Shown in pieces: positions 51,622 to 63,281 of a DNA stretch of 64,000 nt. Under the pieces are notes generated by a model. That model searched no databases. It was given only the letters and a program-made list of their open reading frames with translations, and was not told where the DNA came from. Origin of the DNA: Cupriavidus oxalaticus (GTDB lineage: Bacteria > Pseudomonadota > Gammaproteobacteria > Burkholderiales > Burkholderiaceae); the NCBI RefSeq assembly GCF_004768545.1, contig NZ_CP038635.1, forward strand, positions 2,604,001 to 2,668,000. Direction: 5' to 3'. The position numbers and the translations under genes were made by a program. Position 1 is the stretch's first letter. Every line of letters begins with the position of its first letter.

Positions 51622-51648
51622 CGGCCGGCGCGTGCCGGCCGTTTTTTT
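51622..51648 (+). terminator. intrinsic terminator after the YbaK gene
   Basis: GGCCGGC pairs with GCCGGCC around a short loop, and a run of seven T residues follows. It begins 27 bp after the stop codon. Confidence 0.88.
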
Positions 51649-51739
51649 GCGCGCCGCTGTTGGTGACGACGCGCATGCCCGGCCCCCGGCACGGCATGAC
51701 ACCGTGACGGGGGCCGAGCTGCCGCTCAAACGGCAGGCG

Positions 51740-54052
<2,313 letters not shown>

Positions 54053-54160
54053 TCAGCGGTCGCTCGATTGCTGTTATTGCCCGAATAGCTGTCTGACTTC
54101 GAAGATTCCCGCTCCGGCACGACTCGCCGGACGTTCTTGCAACGCAAGCCGGCTGGTTGC

Positions 54161-54196
54161 CGCCGGTGCGCGGACGCGCGCGGGCGCGCACCGGCG
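54161..54196. other. 12-bp hairpin in the katG leader
   Basis: CGCCGGTGCGCG (54161-54172) and CGCGCACCGGCG (54185-54196) are perfect complements around a 12-base loop. If katG is transcribed from the promoter near 54264, this very stable hairpin lies within its 5' leader, about 160 nt ahead of the start codon. No T-tract follows. Confidence 0.5.
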
Positions 54197-54263
54197 TGAC
54201 GATCGGGGCGCGCGCAGGGCGAAGCCGCGCTGTCTGACTTCCGCAGCGGCTGTCCGCAACCAA

Positions 54264-54329
54264 AATATATGCACAGCTCGGCCCGAGGAGAATGCGATTC
54301 TGTCTATCTGGCCGATAGACCGCGCTTAT
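54264..54329 (-). promoter_or_regulatory. candidate OxyR-controlled katG promoter
   Basis: On the minus strand the -35 hexamer TTCTCC (54292-54287) and -10 TATATT (54269-54264) are 17 bp apart. Directly upstream lies CTAT-N7-ATAG (54304-54318), the centre of the OxyR motif, followed at correct spacing by TTAT (54326-54329), three of four matches for the next quarter-site. The fourth quarter-site is poor. The site abuts the -35, as expected for OxyR activation. The leader to katG would be about 250 nt. The remaining gap holds a 13-bp direct repeat (54088-54100 and 54229-54241) and the hairpin listed separately. Confidence 0.5.
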
Positions 54330-54359
54330 GGCGCCATGGCGACCGGCTTCTGGTGCCAC

Positions 54360-55244
54360 TCAGGCGCCAAACAGTTCGCTGCATGCCGCCCGCACCGCCG
54401 CCGTTACCTGCCCGCGCCCGTGGTCGCGCCGCTCGAGCATGCCGATGTGGCGCATGACCGGCTCGCCGTTGACCAGCAGAGGCAGGATGCGCAGCGCCTC
54501 GTCGTCGTGCCAGCGCGCGCGCCGCAGCAGCGGCACTACGGTCACGCCCACCTCCTGGCGCACCAGCTCGACCAGCGCCTCGATGGCGTTCAGCTCGAGG
54601 AACTCGTTGACCTTCAGGTGCGCGCGGCGCAGCGCGCGCTCGACCAGCACGCCGGTGCGCTGGCTGCGGTCGAAGCGCAGGTAAGGATTCCCGGCAAGCG
54701 CCTCGCGCGCATCGCGGCCGGGGCTGCCGCGTGCGGCGATCGCCACCAGCGGCTCCTGGTACAGCGGCGTCCAGCGCAGCGTGCCGGGAATCCGCGTGGC
54801 GCCTTCCACCAGGATCGCCGCGTCGAGCTCGCCGGCCTCGACCTGTGCCGCCAGCTCGATCGACTTGGCGCCGACCAGGCGCACGTCGAGCGCCGGGTAG
54901 GTGCGCTTCATGCGGGCCACCGCGTGCGACAGGCCGCCCATCACCGACACCACCGCGCCCACGGCCACGGCACCGGCCATGGCCTGGTCCGATGCCAGCG
55001 GCAGCCGCATCTCTTCGTACAGGGCGAGCAGGCGCCGCGCCTGCGGCAACAGCGCGCGGCCATCGGCATTGAGCACCGCGACGCGGCCGTTGCGGTCGAA
55101 CAGTTCACGCCGCAGTTCGCTTTCGAGCGCGCGCATCTGCAGGCTGACAGCGGCCTGGGTCAGGGCCACCTGGCCGGCGGCTGCGGCAAAGGAGCCCTGG
55201 TCGGCTACGGAAACGAAGGTACGAAGGAATCGGATAGTGCTCAT
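54360..55244 (-). CDS. LysR-family transcriptional regulator
   Basis: This 294-residue protein begins MSTIRFLRTFVSVADQGSFAAAAGQVALTQAAVS, a LysR winged-helix start. It lacks the two redox cysteines of OxyR, so it is probably not the katG regulator. It is divergent from the Bug receptor and gamma-glutamyltransferase genes across a 176-bp A/T-rich gap with phased repeats, and most likely controls them. The ATG at 55244 is conserved in position; an open frame continues upstream through the regulatory DNA. Confidence 0.9.
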   Translation of the reverse strand: MSTIRFLRTFVSVADQGSFAAAAGQVALTQAAVSLQMRALESELRRELFDRNGRVAVLNADGRALLPQARRLLALYEEMRLPLASDQAMAGAVAVGAVVSVMGGLSHAVARMKRTYPALDVRLVGAKSIELAAQVEAGELDAAILVEGATRIPGTLRWTPLYQEPLVAIAARGSPGRDAREALAGNPYLRFDRSQRTGVLVERALRRAHLKVNEFLELNAIEALVELVRQEVGVTVVPLLRRARWHDDEALRILPLLVNGEPVMRHIGMLERRDHGRGQVTAAVRAACSELFGA

Positions 55245-55286
55245 CGGTGCCCGTGCGCAATGCTGCAAAGCTGCGTCGATACTTAA

Positions 55287-55331
55287 ATTTTCCTTGTGAC
55301 ATTGGAAAGAAATATTAGCTTTCTTTGTGAC
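55287..55331. promoter_or_regulatory. candidate LysR operator with phased direct repeats
   Basis: TTTCCTTGTGAC (55289-55300) recurs as TTTCTTTGTGAC (55320-55331), one mismatch in twelve and 31 bp apart, near three helical turns. The first copy is also half of an inverted repeat, ATTTTCC with GGAAAGA. This A/T-rich block lies in the LysR/Bug divergent gap. Confidence 0.5.
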
Positions 55332-55420
55332 CGGCGGCACGGAATAATTAAGCGGGCTCATCAATCCTTGCCCGCCTTGCCCGCTGTATGCCCGCCCCAA
55401 GCCTGACTCCGGAGACAAGC

Positions 55421-56398
55421 ATGAAATCCTGGCTGCGCCTCGCCGGCATCGCCGCTGCCTGTGGCATGTGCCTGGCCACCACGCCCGCGCTGGCCGACAA
55501 CTATCCCGGCAAGCCGATCCGCCTGATCGTGCCCTTCCCGGCAAGCGGCGCGACCGACCTGCTGGCGCGCGCCATCGCCCAGAAGGTGGGCACCGACATC
55601 GGCCAGCAGATCGTGGTGGACAACCGCCCGGGCGCCGGCGGCGCGATCGGTTCCGACATGGCGGCCAAGGCCGCGCCGGACGGCTACACGCTGCTGATCG
55701 CGACCACCAGCACGCACTCGATCGGCCCGTACATCAACACCCGCCTGCCGTACAACACCGAGACCGACTTCACCCCCATCGGCCAGGTGGCGATCGCCAC
55801 CAACGTGCTGGTGGTGCCGAACAGCCTGCCGGTGAAGAACGTGCGCGAACTGGTCGACTACGCCAAGAAGCATCCCGGCGAACTCAACTACGCCTCCAGC
55901 GGCAATGGCACCGTGGTGCACCTGACCGCCGAGGCGTTCAAGGCGCAGGCCGGCGTGTTCATCACCCATATCCCCTACCGCGGCACCGCGCTGGCCGTGC
56001 CCGACCTGATCTCGGGCAAGGTGCAGGTGCTGTTCGACAGCATCGTCTCGGGGCTGCCGCATGTGAAGGACGGCAAGCTCAAGGCGCTGGCGGTGACCAG
56101 CGCCAGGCGCTCGCCGCTGGCACCGGAGATCCCCACGGCCAGCGAGTCGGGCCTGCCCGGCTTTGAGTCGGATACGTGGTTCGGCATCTACGGGCCCAAG
56201 GGGATGCCGGCGGACATCGTCAATCGCCTGAATGCCGAGTTCAACAAGGCCATCCAGTCGCCCGAGGTCAGGGAACGCCTGGGCAAGCTGGGCGCCGAGC
56301 CGGTCGGCGGCACGCCGGCGCAGTTTGCCGCCATGGTGAAGAAGGACAGCGCCCGCTGGGGCAAGCTGATCAGGGATCGCAAGATCACGGCAGAATAA
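55421..56398 (+). CDS. Bug-family solute receptor
   Basis: This 325-residue periplasmic receptor has a signal peptide (MKSWLRLAGIAAACGMCLATTPALA) and the Bug signatures YPGKPIRLIVPFPASGATDLLAR, IVVDNRPGAGG and DGYTLLIA. It is followed 71 bp on by a gamma-glutamyltransferase gene and is divergent from a LysR gene. That set suggests uptake of a ligand related to gamma-glutamyl compounds or to the hydrolase's product, but the ligand is not readable from the sequence. The start at 55421 is an ATG with GGAGACAAGC upstream. Confidence 0.92.
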   Translation: MKSWLRLAGIAAACGMCLATTPALADNYPGKPIRLIVPFPASGATDLLARAIAQKVGTDIGQQIVVDNRPGAGGAIGSDMAAKAAPDGYTLLIATTSTHSIGPYINTRLPYNTETDFTPIGQVAIATNVLVVPNSLPVKNVRELVDYAKKHPGELNYASSGNGTVVHLTAEAFKAQAGVFITHIPYRGTALAVPDLISGKVQVLFDSIVSGLPHVKDGKLKALAVTSARRSPLAPEIPTASESGLPGFESDTWFGIYGPKGMPADIVNRLNAEFNKAIQSPEVRERLGKLGAEPVGGTPAQFAAMVKKDSARWGKLIRDRKITAE

Positions 56399-56469
56399 CG
56401 GCACCGCGAGTGCCAACGCTGCCGGCGCCCACCACGGCCCGGCCGCTTCCTGAAACGACAGACAAAGCC

Positions 56470-58095
56470 ATGCAGAACTTCAACTGGACCAACCCCTACC
56501 CCTCCGTGCGCATCCCGCTGTTTGCGCGCAACGTGGTGTCCACCTCGCACCCGCTGGCTGCGCAGGCCGGCCTGCGCATGCTGCTCAAGGGCGGCAATGC
56601 CGTCGATGCGGCCATCGCCGCGGCGGCCGCGATCACCATCGTCGAGCCGGTATCGTGCGGCCTGGGCAGCGATGCCTTCGCCATCCTGTGGGACGGCAAG
56701 GAGCTGCATGGCCTGAACTCCTCCGGCGTGGCCCCGGCCGCCTGGAACCCGGAGTACTTCAGGAACAAGTACGGCACCGACGCCAACGGCCTGGCCAACC
56801 GCCCGATCCGCGGCTGGGACTCGGTCACCGTGCCCGGCGTGATCGCCGGCTGGGCGGCGATGCACGAGCGCTTCGGCAAGCTGCCGTTCGCCGACCTGAT
56901 GGAGCCGGCGATCGAGATCGCCGAGCGTGGCTACGCCGTGCCGCCCGTGGTGGCGCACAAGTGGGCCGCCGCTGTGCCCGAGCTGAAGGACCAGCCGGGC
57001 TACGCCGAGACCTTCATGCCCAATGGCCGCGCGCCGCTGGTCGGCGAGAAGTTCACCATGAAGGCTGCCGCCGAGACGCTGCGCAAGATCGGCGAGACCC
57101 GCGGCCGCGCCTACTACGAAGGCGAGATCGCCGAGAAGATCGCCGCCTTCAGCAAGCAGTGCGGCGGCGCGATGACGCTTGACGACCTGCGCAACTATCG
57201 CCCCGACTGGGTCAAGCCGATCAGCAAGGCCTACCGCGGCTACGAACTGCACGAGATCCCGCCCAACGGCCAGGGCATTGCCGCGCTGGTGGCGCTGGGC
57301 ATCCTCAGCCAGTTCGACATGGCCTCGATCCCGGTCGACTCCGTCGATTCGCAGCACCTGCAGATCGAAGCGATGAAGCTGGCCTTCGCCGACCTGTACC
57401 GCTACGTGGCCGACCCGCGCAGCATGGAAGTCACGCCGGAACAGATGCTGGATGACGCGTACCTGAAATCGCGCGCCAGGCTGATCGACATGCAGCGCGC
57501 CACGCATTTCAACTTCGGCATGCCCAAGGTGGGCGGCACCATCTACCTGACCGCCGCCGACGAGAGCGGCATGATGGTCTCGTTCATCCAGTCGAACTAC
57601 ATGGGCTTCGGCTCTGGCGTGGTGGTGCCGGGCACCGGCATCAGCCTGCAGAACCGCGGCGTGGGCTTCTCGATGGATCCCAGGTCCGCCAACGCCGTGG
57701 CCGGCGGCAAGCGCCCGTTCCACACCATCATCCCGGCCTTCCTGACGAAAAACGGCCATCCGGTGATGAGCTTCGGCGTGATGGGCGGCGACATGCAGCC
57801 GCAGGGCCACCTGCAGACGGTGGTGCGCATGCTGGACTACAACCAGCAGCCGCAGGCCGCATGCTGCGCGCCCCGCTGGAAGGTCAACCGCGATTTCACG
57901 CTGGACGTGGAAGGCACCATGGACCCGGCCACGGTCGCAGGGCTGAAGGCGCGCGGGCACCAGTTGAAGTCGGTGGAAGACCCGTACATGGACTTTGGCT
58001 CGGGCCAGTTTATCTGGCGCCTGTCGGACGATCCGGAGCAAGGGTACGTGGCCGCCAGCGACAGCCGGCGCGACGGGCAGGCGGTGGGGTTCTGA
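56470..58095 (+). CDS. ggt: gamma-glutamyltransferase family protein (no signal peptide)
   Basis: This 541-residue Ntn-hydrolase of the gamma-glutamyltransferase family starts MQNFNWTNPYPSVRIPL and lacks the signal peptide of classical periplasmic GGT. The large-subunit motif LLKGGNAVDAAIAAA is near residue 37. The self-cleavage Thr is probably Thr357 in VGGTIYLTAADES, where classical enzymes have TTH; the nearest known pattern is the YwrD-like group. SFGVMGGDMQPQGHLQ is near the C-terminus. It would act on gamma-glutamyl compounds, or on related amides. An 85-bp repeat follows the stop. Confidence 0.88.
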   Translation: MQNFNWTNPYPSVRIPLFARNVVSTSHPLAAQAGLRMLLKGGNAVDAAIAAAAAITIVEPVSCGLGSDAFAILWDGKELHGLNSSGVAPAAWNPEYFRNKYGTDANGLANRPIRGWDSVTVPGVIAGWAAMHERFGKLPFADLMEPAIEIAERGYAVPPVVAHKWAAAVPELKDQPGYAETFMPNGRAPLVGEKFTMKAAAETLRKIGETRGRAYYEGEIAEKIAAFSKQCGGAMTLDDLRNYRPDWVKPISKAYRGYELHEIPPNGQGIAALVALGILSQFDMASIPVDSVDSQHLQIEAMKLAFADLYRYVADPRSMEVTPEQMLDDAYLKSRARLIDMQRATHFNFGMPKVGGTIYLTAADESGMMVSFIQSNYMGFGSGVVVPGTGISLQNRGVGFSMDPRSANAVAGGKRPFHTIIPAFLTKNGHPVMSFGVMGGDMQPQGHLQTVVRMLDYNQQPQAACCAPRWKVNRDFTLDVEGTMDPATVAGLKARGHQLKSVEDPYMDFGSGQFIWRLSDDPEQGYVAASDSRRDGQAVGF

Positions 58096-58111
58096 GCCAC
58101 CAACGAAGCCA

Positions 58112-58196
58112 ACGGTTTTGGGTGCACCCAAGCCGCCCGAGCTAGCCTAAGCAAGGTGTTCTCCCTCTCCCGCACGCGGGAGAGGGGAGCAAACCC
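58112..58196 (+). repeat. 85-bp two-hairpin dispersed repeat, copy 3
   Basis: This is the most symmetrical copy: the first hairpin is the 14-bp palindrome TTGGGTGCACCCAA, and the second has arms CCCTCTCCCGC and GCGGGAGAGGG. It lies 16 bp after the gamma-glutamyltransferase stop. Here the next gene is in the same direction, unlike copies 1 and 2. Confidence 0.87.
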
Positions 58197-58286
58197 CGCA
58201 ACTGGCCCGCCCACAACCCCGCCAACTGTGCATGGCGCACCGACTCCGCCTCCGTACACTGCTCGGATGCTTCCGGAGCCCGCACC

Positions 58287-59147
58287 ATGCCCACCTACGC
58301 CTTCCGCCTGCTCAACGTCTTCGCCGAATCTACCTTCGGCGGCAATCCCCTGTGCGTGTTCGAAGACGCGCGCGGCCTGGACGAGGCCACCATGCAGGCG
58401 CTCGCGCTGCAGTTCAACCTGTCGGAAACCACCTTTATTCTGCCGTCGGACAATGCCAGCGCGCGTGTGCGCATCTTCACGCCCGGCCATGAGATGCGTT
58501 TCGCCGGTCACCCCACGCTGGGCACCGCGCACGTGGTGCGCGAATTGGCCGGCACCGGCGACACGCTGACGCTCGAGTTCCTCGCCGGCGTGGTCCCGGT
58601 GACGGCGCAGGGCGATGTGTGGACTTTCACCGCACCGCACAGCGGCATGCCGAAGACCGCCCCGGCCGGCCTGCCCGATGCCGGGATGGCAAGCCTGCTC
58701 GGCCTGCAGGAGAGCGACCTGCTGGTGTCGCCGATGTGGGTCGACACCGGCGCCGACCAGTTGCTGGTGGCCGTGAACAGCACCGATGCCGTGGGACGCG
58801 CCAATCCCGACAGCGCGCGGCTCGACATCTGGCCGCAGAGCAGCCTGGGCCGCAAGACCGCGTACGTGTTCGCCTTCGATCCCGAACAGCCTGGCCGCGT
58901 GCTGTCGCGCTATTTCTTCGCCAAGCAGGGCGGCGGCGTGGCCGAGGATCCGGGCACGGGCTCGGCCTGCGCTAACCTCGGTGGCTGGCTGCTCGCCACC
59001 AGCCGCGCGCTGCCGGCGGAATACATCATCGACCAGGGCGAGGCCGTCGGCCGCCCGTGCCGGCTGCGCTTGTCGGTCGGCCCGGACGGCGCGATCCGCG
59101 TGGGCGGCCGCGTGCTGGAGATTGGCCGCGGCACCGTGACACTCTGA
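58287..59147 (+). CDS. PhzF-family isomerase-like protein
   Basis: This 286-residue protein has the PhzF/diaminopimelate epimerase-like two-lobed fold. The start MPTYAFRLLNVFAESTFGGNPL and catalytic Glu47 in NLSETTFI are characteristic, as are FTPGHEMRFAGHPTLGTA and EDPGTGSACANL. No phenazine genes are present, so this is a generic PhzF relative of unknown substrate. It follows an 85-bp repeat and precedes an FMN-binding protein gene by 66 bp. Confidence 0.9.
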   Translation: MPTYAFRLLNVFAESTFGGNPLCVFEDARGLDEATMQALALQFNLSETTFILPSDNASARVRIFTPGHEMRFAGHPTLGTAHVVRELAGTGDTLTLEFLAGVVPVTAQGDVWTFTAPHSGMPKTAPAGLPDAGMASLLGLQESDLLVSPMWVDTGADQLLVAVNSTDAVGRANPDSARLDIWPQSSLGRKTAYVFAFDPEQPGRVLSRYFFAKQGGGVAEDPGTGSACANLGGWLLATSRALPAEYIIDQGEAVGRPCRLRLSVGPDGAIRVGGRVLEIGRGTVTL

Positions 59148-59213
59148 CCGCCCTGCGCAGCGCCGCCGGCTGCGCTACATTGTCGCTTGCCCCGCCAACC
59201 GCCCCGCCCCGCC

Positions 59214-59831
59214 ATGACCTCGCACGCCATCACCTCCCTGGCCGAACTGGAAGCGCTCTACGCCCAGCCCGCGGCACCTTCGCTGTCCAAGGAAGTCGAC
59301 TACCTGCACCCGCATTACCGCGCCTTTATCGAGGCCGCACCGTTCTGCCTGCTGTCGACCGTCGCCGACGACTGGGCCGAATGCTCGCCGCGCGGCGACA
59401 TGCCCGGTTTCGTGCAGGTGCTGGACGAGCGCACGCTGCTGCTGCCCGACCGGCGCGGCAACAACCGCATCGACAGCCTGCGCAATATCGTGGCCGATCC
59501 GCGCGTCGGCCTGCTGTTCGTAATCCCCGGCGTCAACGAGACCATCCGTGTCAACGGCACCGCGCAGATCAGCGTCGACCCGGCGTTGATCGCGCGCTGC
59601 GTGGTCGACGGCAAGGCGCCGACCACGGTGCTCGTGATCACGGTGCAGTCGGTGTTCTTCCAGTGCGCCCGCGCGCTGATCCGCTCGCGCCTGTGGTCCG
59701 CGGACGCGCAGGTCGCACGGCAGACGCTGCCGAGCAACGGCAAGATCCTGGCCACGCTGAGCGAGAACGCCATCGACGGCGCCGCCTATGACCGCGAGCT
59801 GCCCGAACGGCAGCATAATACTCTGTACTAG
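59214..59831 (+). CDS. pyridoxamine 5'-phosphate oxidase-fold FMN-binding protein
   Basis: This 205-residue protein has the split-barrel PNPOx-like fold: FIEAAPFCLLSTVADDWAECSPRGDMPGFV is the flavin-binding strand pair and GNNRIDSLRNIVADPRVGLLFVIPG follows. It resembles the subgroup (DR2398/MSMEG-type) named for its fold, whose biochemical function is mostly unknown. Its last four bases overlap the end of the convergent CoA-transferase gene. Confidence 0.87.
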   Translation: MTSHAITSLAELEALYAQPAAPSLSKEVDYLHPHYRAFIEAAPFCLLSTVADDWAECSPRGDMPGFVQVLDERTLLLPDRRGNNRIDSLRNIVADPRVGLLFVIPGVNETIRVNGTAQISVDPALIARCVVDGKAPTTVLVITVQSVFFQCARALIRSRLWSADAQVARQTLPSNGKILATLSENAIDGAAYDRELPERQHNTLY

Positions 59832-61264
59832 CGCGGCAGCCACTCCGGCGCGTGCGTGCCGAGCGGCTCGGACGGCAGCGTCCAGCGCGCCGGCGTCCCG
59901 GACAGCAGCGCCGCGTGGCGCACCACGGTCAGCATGCCGAAGCCGGACGGCACCGCTTCGAGCAGGTCGGCGACATCGTCGATCTTCTGCTCGGGCGCCT
60001 TCAGCCCTTGCGGCACCCGCCCCAGCCCGCGCAGCCACTGCCCCACCTGGGCCAGCGACACGCGCACGTGCCAGCTGCCGCCTTCCAGCGCGCGCCGGTG
60101 CAGCGCGGCCATCGCGCCGAATGCCAGCAGGTAGCCCGCGGCATGATCCAGCACCTGCGCCGGCAATGGCCGCGGCGTGTCGCTGCCGGCCGCTTCGGCC
60201 TCGGCGTGGTTGAAGCCGGTGGCGGTCTGCACCAGCGAATCGAAGCCGCGCTTGTGCGCCCACGGCCCCACGTGGCCATACGCGCTCAGCGACACGTAGA
60301 CGATGCCCGGCCGCGCCCGCGCCGCGGCTTCCGCGCCCACGCCCAGCTCGGCCAGGCCGCCGGGCCGGTAGCCCTGCACCATCACGTCGGCACCGTGGAG
60401 CAGCTTGTGCAGCGTGCGCTTGTCATCAGGGTCGCGCAGGTCGAGCTGGCAGCTGCGCTTGCCGCGGCCGGTGTCGATCACCAGTGGCGCGATCGACGGC
60501 AGGTGCGCGGAGGTTACCAGCAGCACGTCCGCGCCATGCGCGGCCAGCGTGCGCCCGGCGACCGGGCCGGCGATGATGCGGGTGAAGTCGAGCACGCGCA
60601 CCCCCGACAGCGGCCGCGCATCGGCAGACGTTGGCGCCGGCCATGGCTGTGGCGGCGCATCGCCGATGCGCTCGAGCGTCACCGGCGGCAGGCCGCGCAG
60701 CGCCGCGGCCTGCGGATGGCGGTCCCATTCGTCGAAGCTGCGCAGCGCAGCGACCACCAGGCCGGCGTCGGACGCGGCGGTTTCGAACGTTTCGGCTTCC
60801 CACTTTTCCAGCGCCGCCTGCACCGCCGCCTTGTCATAGGCGCAGCCCAGCAGGCGCAGCACGCCATCGCGGTGATGCGGGAAATTGGTGTGCAGCCGGA
60901 CCCAGCGGCCGTCGCCGCAGCGGTAGGTGCCGGCAATCTTGTCCCACAGCTCCGGCGCGGGACCGCCGTCGACGCGCAGGTAGCGCTCGCTGCGGAACTC
61001 GGTGATCGCGTGGCGCATGTCGACGCTGACGTCCTGCCAGCGGCCGCTGCGGCCCTGCCACAGCGTGGCGGCGGCCAGCGCCGACGCGGCCAGGCTGGCC
61101 TGCGCCGCGGTCCCCACGGCAAAGCTTGAAGGCAGCACCGGCTCGGCGCCGTCCAGGCGCAGATGGGCCAGCGCCTCCGCGGGCAGGCCGGCATCGCGCC
61201 ACAGCGCGGCAACGACATCGTGGGGCATGGGCGGCACTTGTGCCGCATCGGTGTGGGCGTTCAT
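59828..61264 (-). CDS. CoA-transferase of class III with reversed domain order
   Basis: This 478-residue protein belongs to the CaiB/BaiF family but its halves are rearranged. Residues 219-345 match the N-terminal part of normal members (LSGVRVLDFTRIIAGPVAGRTL) and carry the catalytic Asp342 in KRGFDSLVQ. Residues about 45-200 match the C-terminal part of normal members (AAQASLAASALAAATLWQGR, then DGRWVRLHTNFPHHRDG). The canonical relative at 43876-45096 has Asp at residue 146. The gene is intact with AGGAA upstream. Substrate is unknown. It could be a circular permutation or two half-copies fused. Confidence 0.85.
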   Translation of the reverse strand: MNAHTDAAQVPPMPHDVVAALWRDAGLPAEALAHLRLDGAEPVLPSSFAVGTAAQASLAASALAAATLWQGRSGRWQDVSVDMRHAITEFRSERYLRVDGGPAPELWDKIAGTYRCGDGRWVRLHTNFPHHRDGVLRLLGCAYDKAAVQAALEKWEAETFETAASDAGLVVAALRSFDEWDRHPQAAALRGLPPVTLERIGDAPPQPWPAPTSADARPLSGVRVLDFTRIIAGPVAGRTLAAHGADVLLVTSAHLPSIAPLVIDTGRGKRSCQLDLRDPDDKRTLHKLLHGADVMVQGYRPGGLAELGVGAEAAARARPGIVYVSLSAYGHVGPWAHKRGFDSLVQTATGFNHAEAEAAGSDTPRPLPAQVLDHAAGYLLAFGAMAALHRRALEGGSWHVRVSLAQVGQWLRGLGRVPQGLKAPEQKIDDVADLLEAVPSGFGMLTVVRHAALLSGTPARWTLPSEPLGTHAPEWLPR

Positions 61265-61523
61265 GGGCGTTCCTGCTGCGGTGAAGGACTGGCGGCCGTG
61301 GCCGGCCGGCACGGGTCTCCATGCTACTCCGACGCGTCACTTTCGGTGCGGCCAACCGGCGCCGGCAACCGACAAACCATAAATGAGCCGATGCTCACCG
61401 CGTGCGGCGCCGCCGGCACGGTAAAATCCCGGTATTGGCATTCCGCCACGCAATCTGACGACCCGACCGGCCACCGTATCGATCCAACCCGTCGATCCAT
61501 CCGGCCGGCCAACCGGCGCCACC

Positions 61524-63281
61524 ATGAGCCACGACAACAAGCCTACCGACAGCACCCCAGCCGCCTCCAACTTCCTGCGGAGCATCATCGACCAGGACCT
61601 CGCCGCCGGCACCTATGCCGGCCGCCAGGACAAGCAAGGCGAGCCGCTGCCGACCGTCATCACCCGCTTTCCGCCGGAGCCCAACGGCTATCTGCATATC
61701 GGCCATGCCAAGAGCATCTGCCTGAACTTCGGGCTGGCGCGCGACTATGGCGGCCGCTGCCACCTGCGCTTCGACGACACCAACCCGGTCAAGGAAGACA
61801 CCGAATACGTCGATTCGATCATCGACGCCGTGCACTGGCTCGGCTTCTCCTGGGACAGCGAAGGCAAGGACGGCCAGAAGCAGCCGCACCTGTACTACGC
61901 CAGCGACTACTTCGACCAGCTCTACGCCTTTGCCGAGACGCTGATCGAGCGCGGCGCCGCCTACGTGGACAGCCAGTCGGCCGAACAGATCGCCGCCAGC
62001 CGCGGCAACTTCTCCGAGCCGGGCAAGCCCTCGCCCTACCGCGACCGCACCGTCGAGGAAAACCTGCAGCTGTTCCGCGACATGCGCGCCGACAAGTACG
62101 GCGACGGCGAGCACGTGCTGCGCGCCAAGATCGACATGACCGCGCCCAACATCGTGATGCGCGACCCGGTGCTCTACCGCATCCGCCACGCGCATCACCA
62201 CCGCACGGGCGACAAGTGGTGCATCTATCCGATGTACGACTTCACCCACTGCATCTCGGACGCGCTGGAGAATATCTCGCACTCGCTGTGCACGCTGGAG
62301 TTCGAGAACAACCGCCCGCTGTATGACTGGGTGCTGGAGCACCTGCGTGACGCCGGCGTGTTCCGCGACCCGCTGCCGCACCAGTATGAGTTCGCGCGCC
62401 TGAACCTGACCTACGCCATCACCAGCAAGCGCAGGCTCAAGCAGCTGGTCGACGAGAACCGTGTCGACGGCTGGGACGACCCGCGCATGCCCACGCTGGT
62501 CGGCGTGCGCCGCCGCGGCTATACGCCGGAATCGATCCAGCTGTTCTGCGACCGCGTCGGCGTGGCCAAGGCCGACAGCTGGATCGACATGAGCACGCTC
62601 GAAGGCGCGGTGCGCGACGACCTGGACGGCCGGGCCGCGCGCGGCGTGGCCGTGCTGGACCCGCTCAAGCTGGTCATCGACAACTACCCCGAAGGCCAGA
62701 GCGAGGAATGCTCGGCCCCGGTCCATCCGAAGAAGCCGGAACTGGGCAAGCGCGTGTTCCCGCTGTCGCGCGAACTGTGGATCGAGCGCGAGGACTTCAA
62801 CGAGACCCCGCCCAAGGGCTATTTCCGCCTGTTCCCGGGCAACAAGGTGCGCCTGAAATACGGTTACGTGGTCGAGTGCACCGGCGTGGACAAGGACGCC
62901 GACGGCAACGTCGTCGCCGTGCATGCCAACTACCTGCCCGATACCAAGAGCGGCACGCCGGGCGCCGACAGCGTCAAGGTCAAGGGCGTGATCCACTGGG
63001 TCAGCGCCGCGCACGGCTACGAGGCCGAGGTGCGCCTGTATGACCGCCTGTTCAACGACCCCAACCCGGACGCCGGCGGCAAGAACTTCCTGGACGCGCT
63101 CAATCCCGATTCCAAGAAGGTGGTCACAGCCTACCTGGAGCCGGGCCTGCGCGAGGCGCAGCCGGAAGACCGGTTCCAGTTCGAGCGCCACGGCTACTTC
63201 GTTGCCGACCGCAATGATTCTCAGCCGGGCAAGCCGGTCTTCAACCGCATCGTCGGGTTGAAGGACAGCTGGGGCAAGTGA
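61524..63281 (+). CDS. glnS: glutamine-tRNA ligase
   Basis: This class I synthetase has 585 residues, slightly longer than the Escherichia coli enzyme because of an N-terminal extension and loops. HIGH is in [16 protein letters not shown] (about residues 49-64) and the KMSKS-equivalent is in [12 protein letters not shown]. The two C-terminal beta-barrels that read the anticodon are present. A TAAAAT -10-like motif lies at 61424-61429. Its stop codon overlaps the start of the S4 gene. Confidence 0.97.
   Translation: MSHDNKPTDSTPAASNFLRSIIDQDLAAGTYAGRQDKQGEPLPTVITRFPPEPNGYLHIGHAKSICLNFGLARDYGGRCHLRFDDTNPVKEDTEYVDSIIDAVHWLGFSWDSEGKDGQKQPHLYYASDYFDQLYAFAETLIERGAAYVDSQSAEQIAASRGNFSEPGKPSPYRDRTVEENLQLFRDMRADKYGDGEHVLRAKIDMTAPNIVMRDPVLYRIRHAHHHRTGDKWCIYPMYDFTHCISDALENISHSLCTLEFENNRPLYDWVLEHLRDAGVFRDPLPHQYEFARLNLTYAITSKRRLKQLVDENRVDGWDDPRMPTLVGVRRRGYTPESIQLFCDRVGVAKADSWIDMSTLEGAVRDDLDGRAARGVAVLDPLKLVIDNYPEGQSEECSAPVHPKKPELGKRVFPLSRELWIEREDFNETPPKGYFRLFPGNKVRLKYGYVVECTGVDKDADGNVVAVHANYLPDTKSGTPGADSVKVKGVIHWVSAAHGYEAEVRLYDRLFNDPNPDAGGKNFLDALNPDSKKVVTAYLEPGLREAQPEDRFQFERHGYFVADRNDSQPGKPVFNRIVGLKDSWGK

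Noticed and set aside
54360..55244. The LysR gene upstream of katG as oxyR
   Set aside because: It lacks the conserved redox cysteine region of OxyR and is divergent from the Bug/GGT genes, which are its more likely targets.
58287..59147. PhzF as evidence of a phenazine cluster
   Set aside because: No other phenazine gene is near, and PhzF relatives are widespread outside such clusters.
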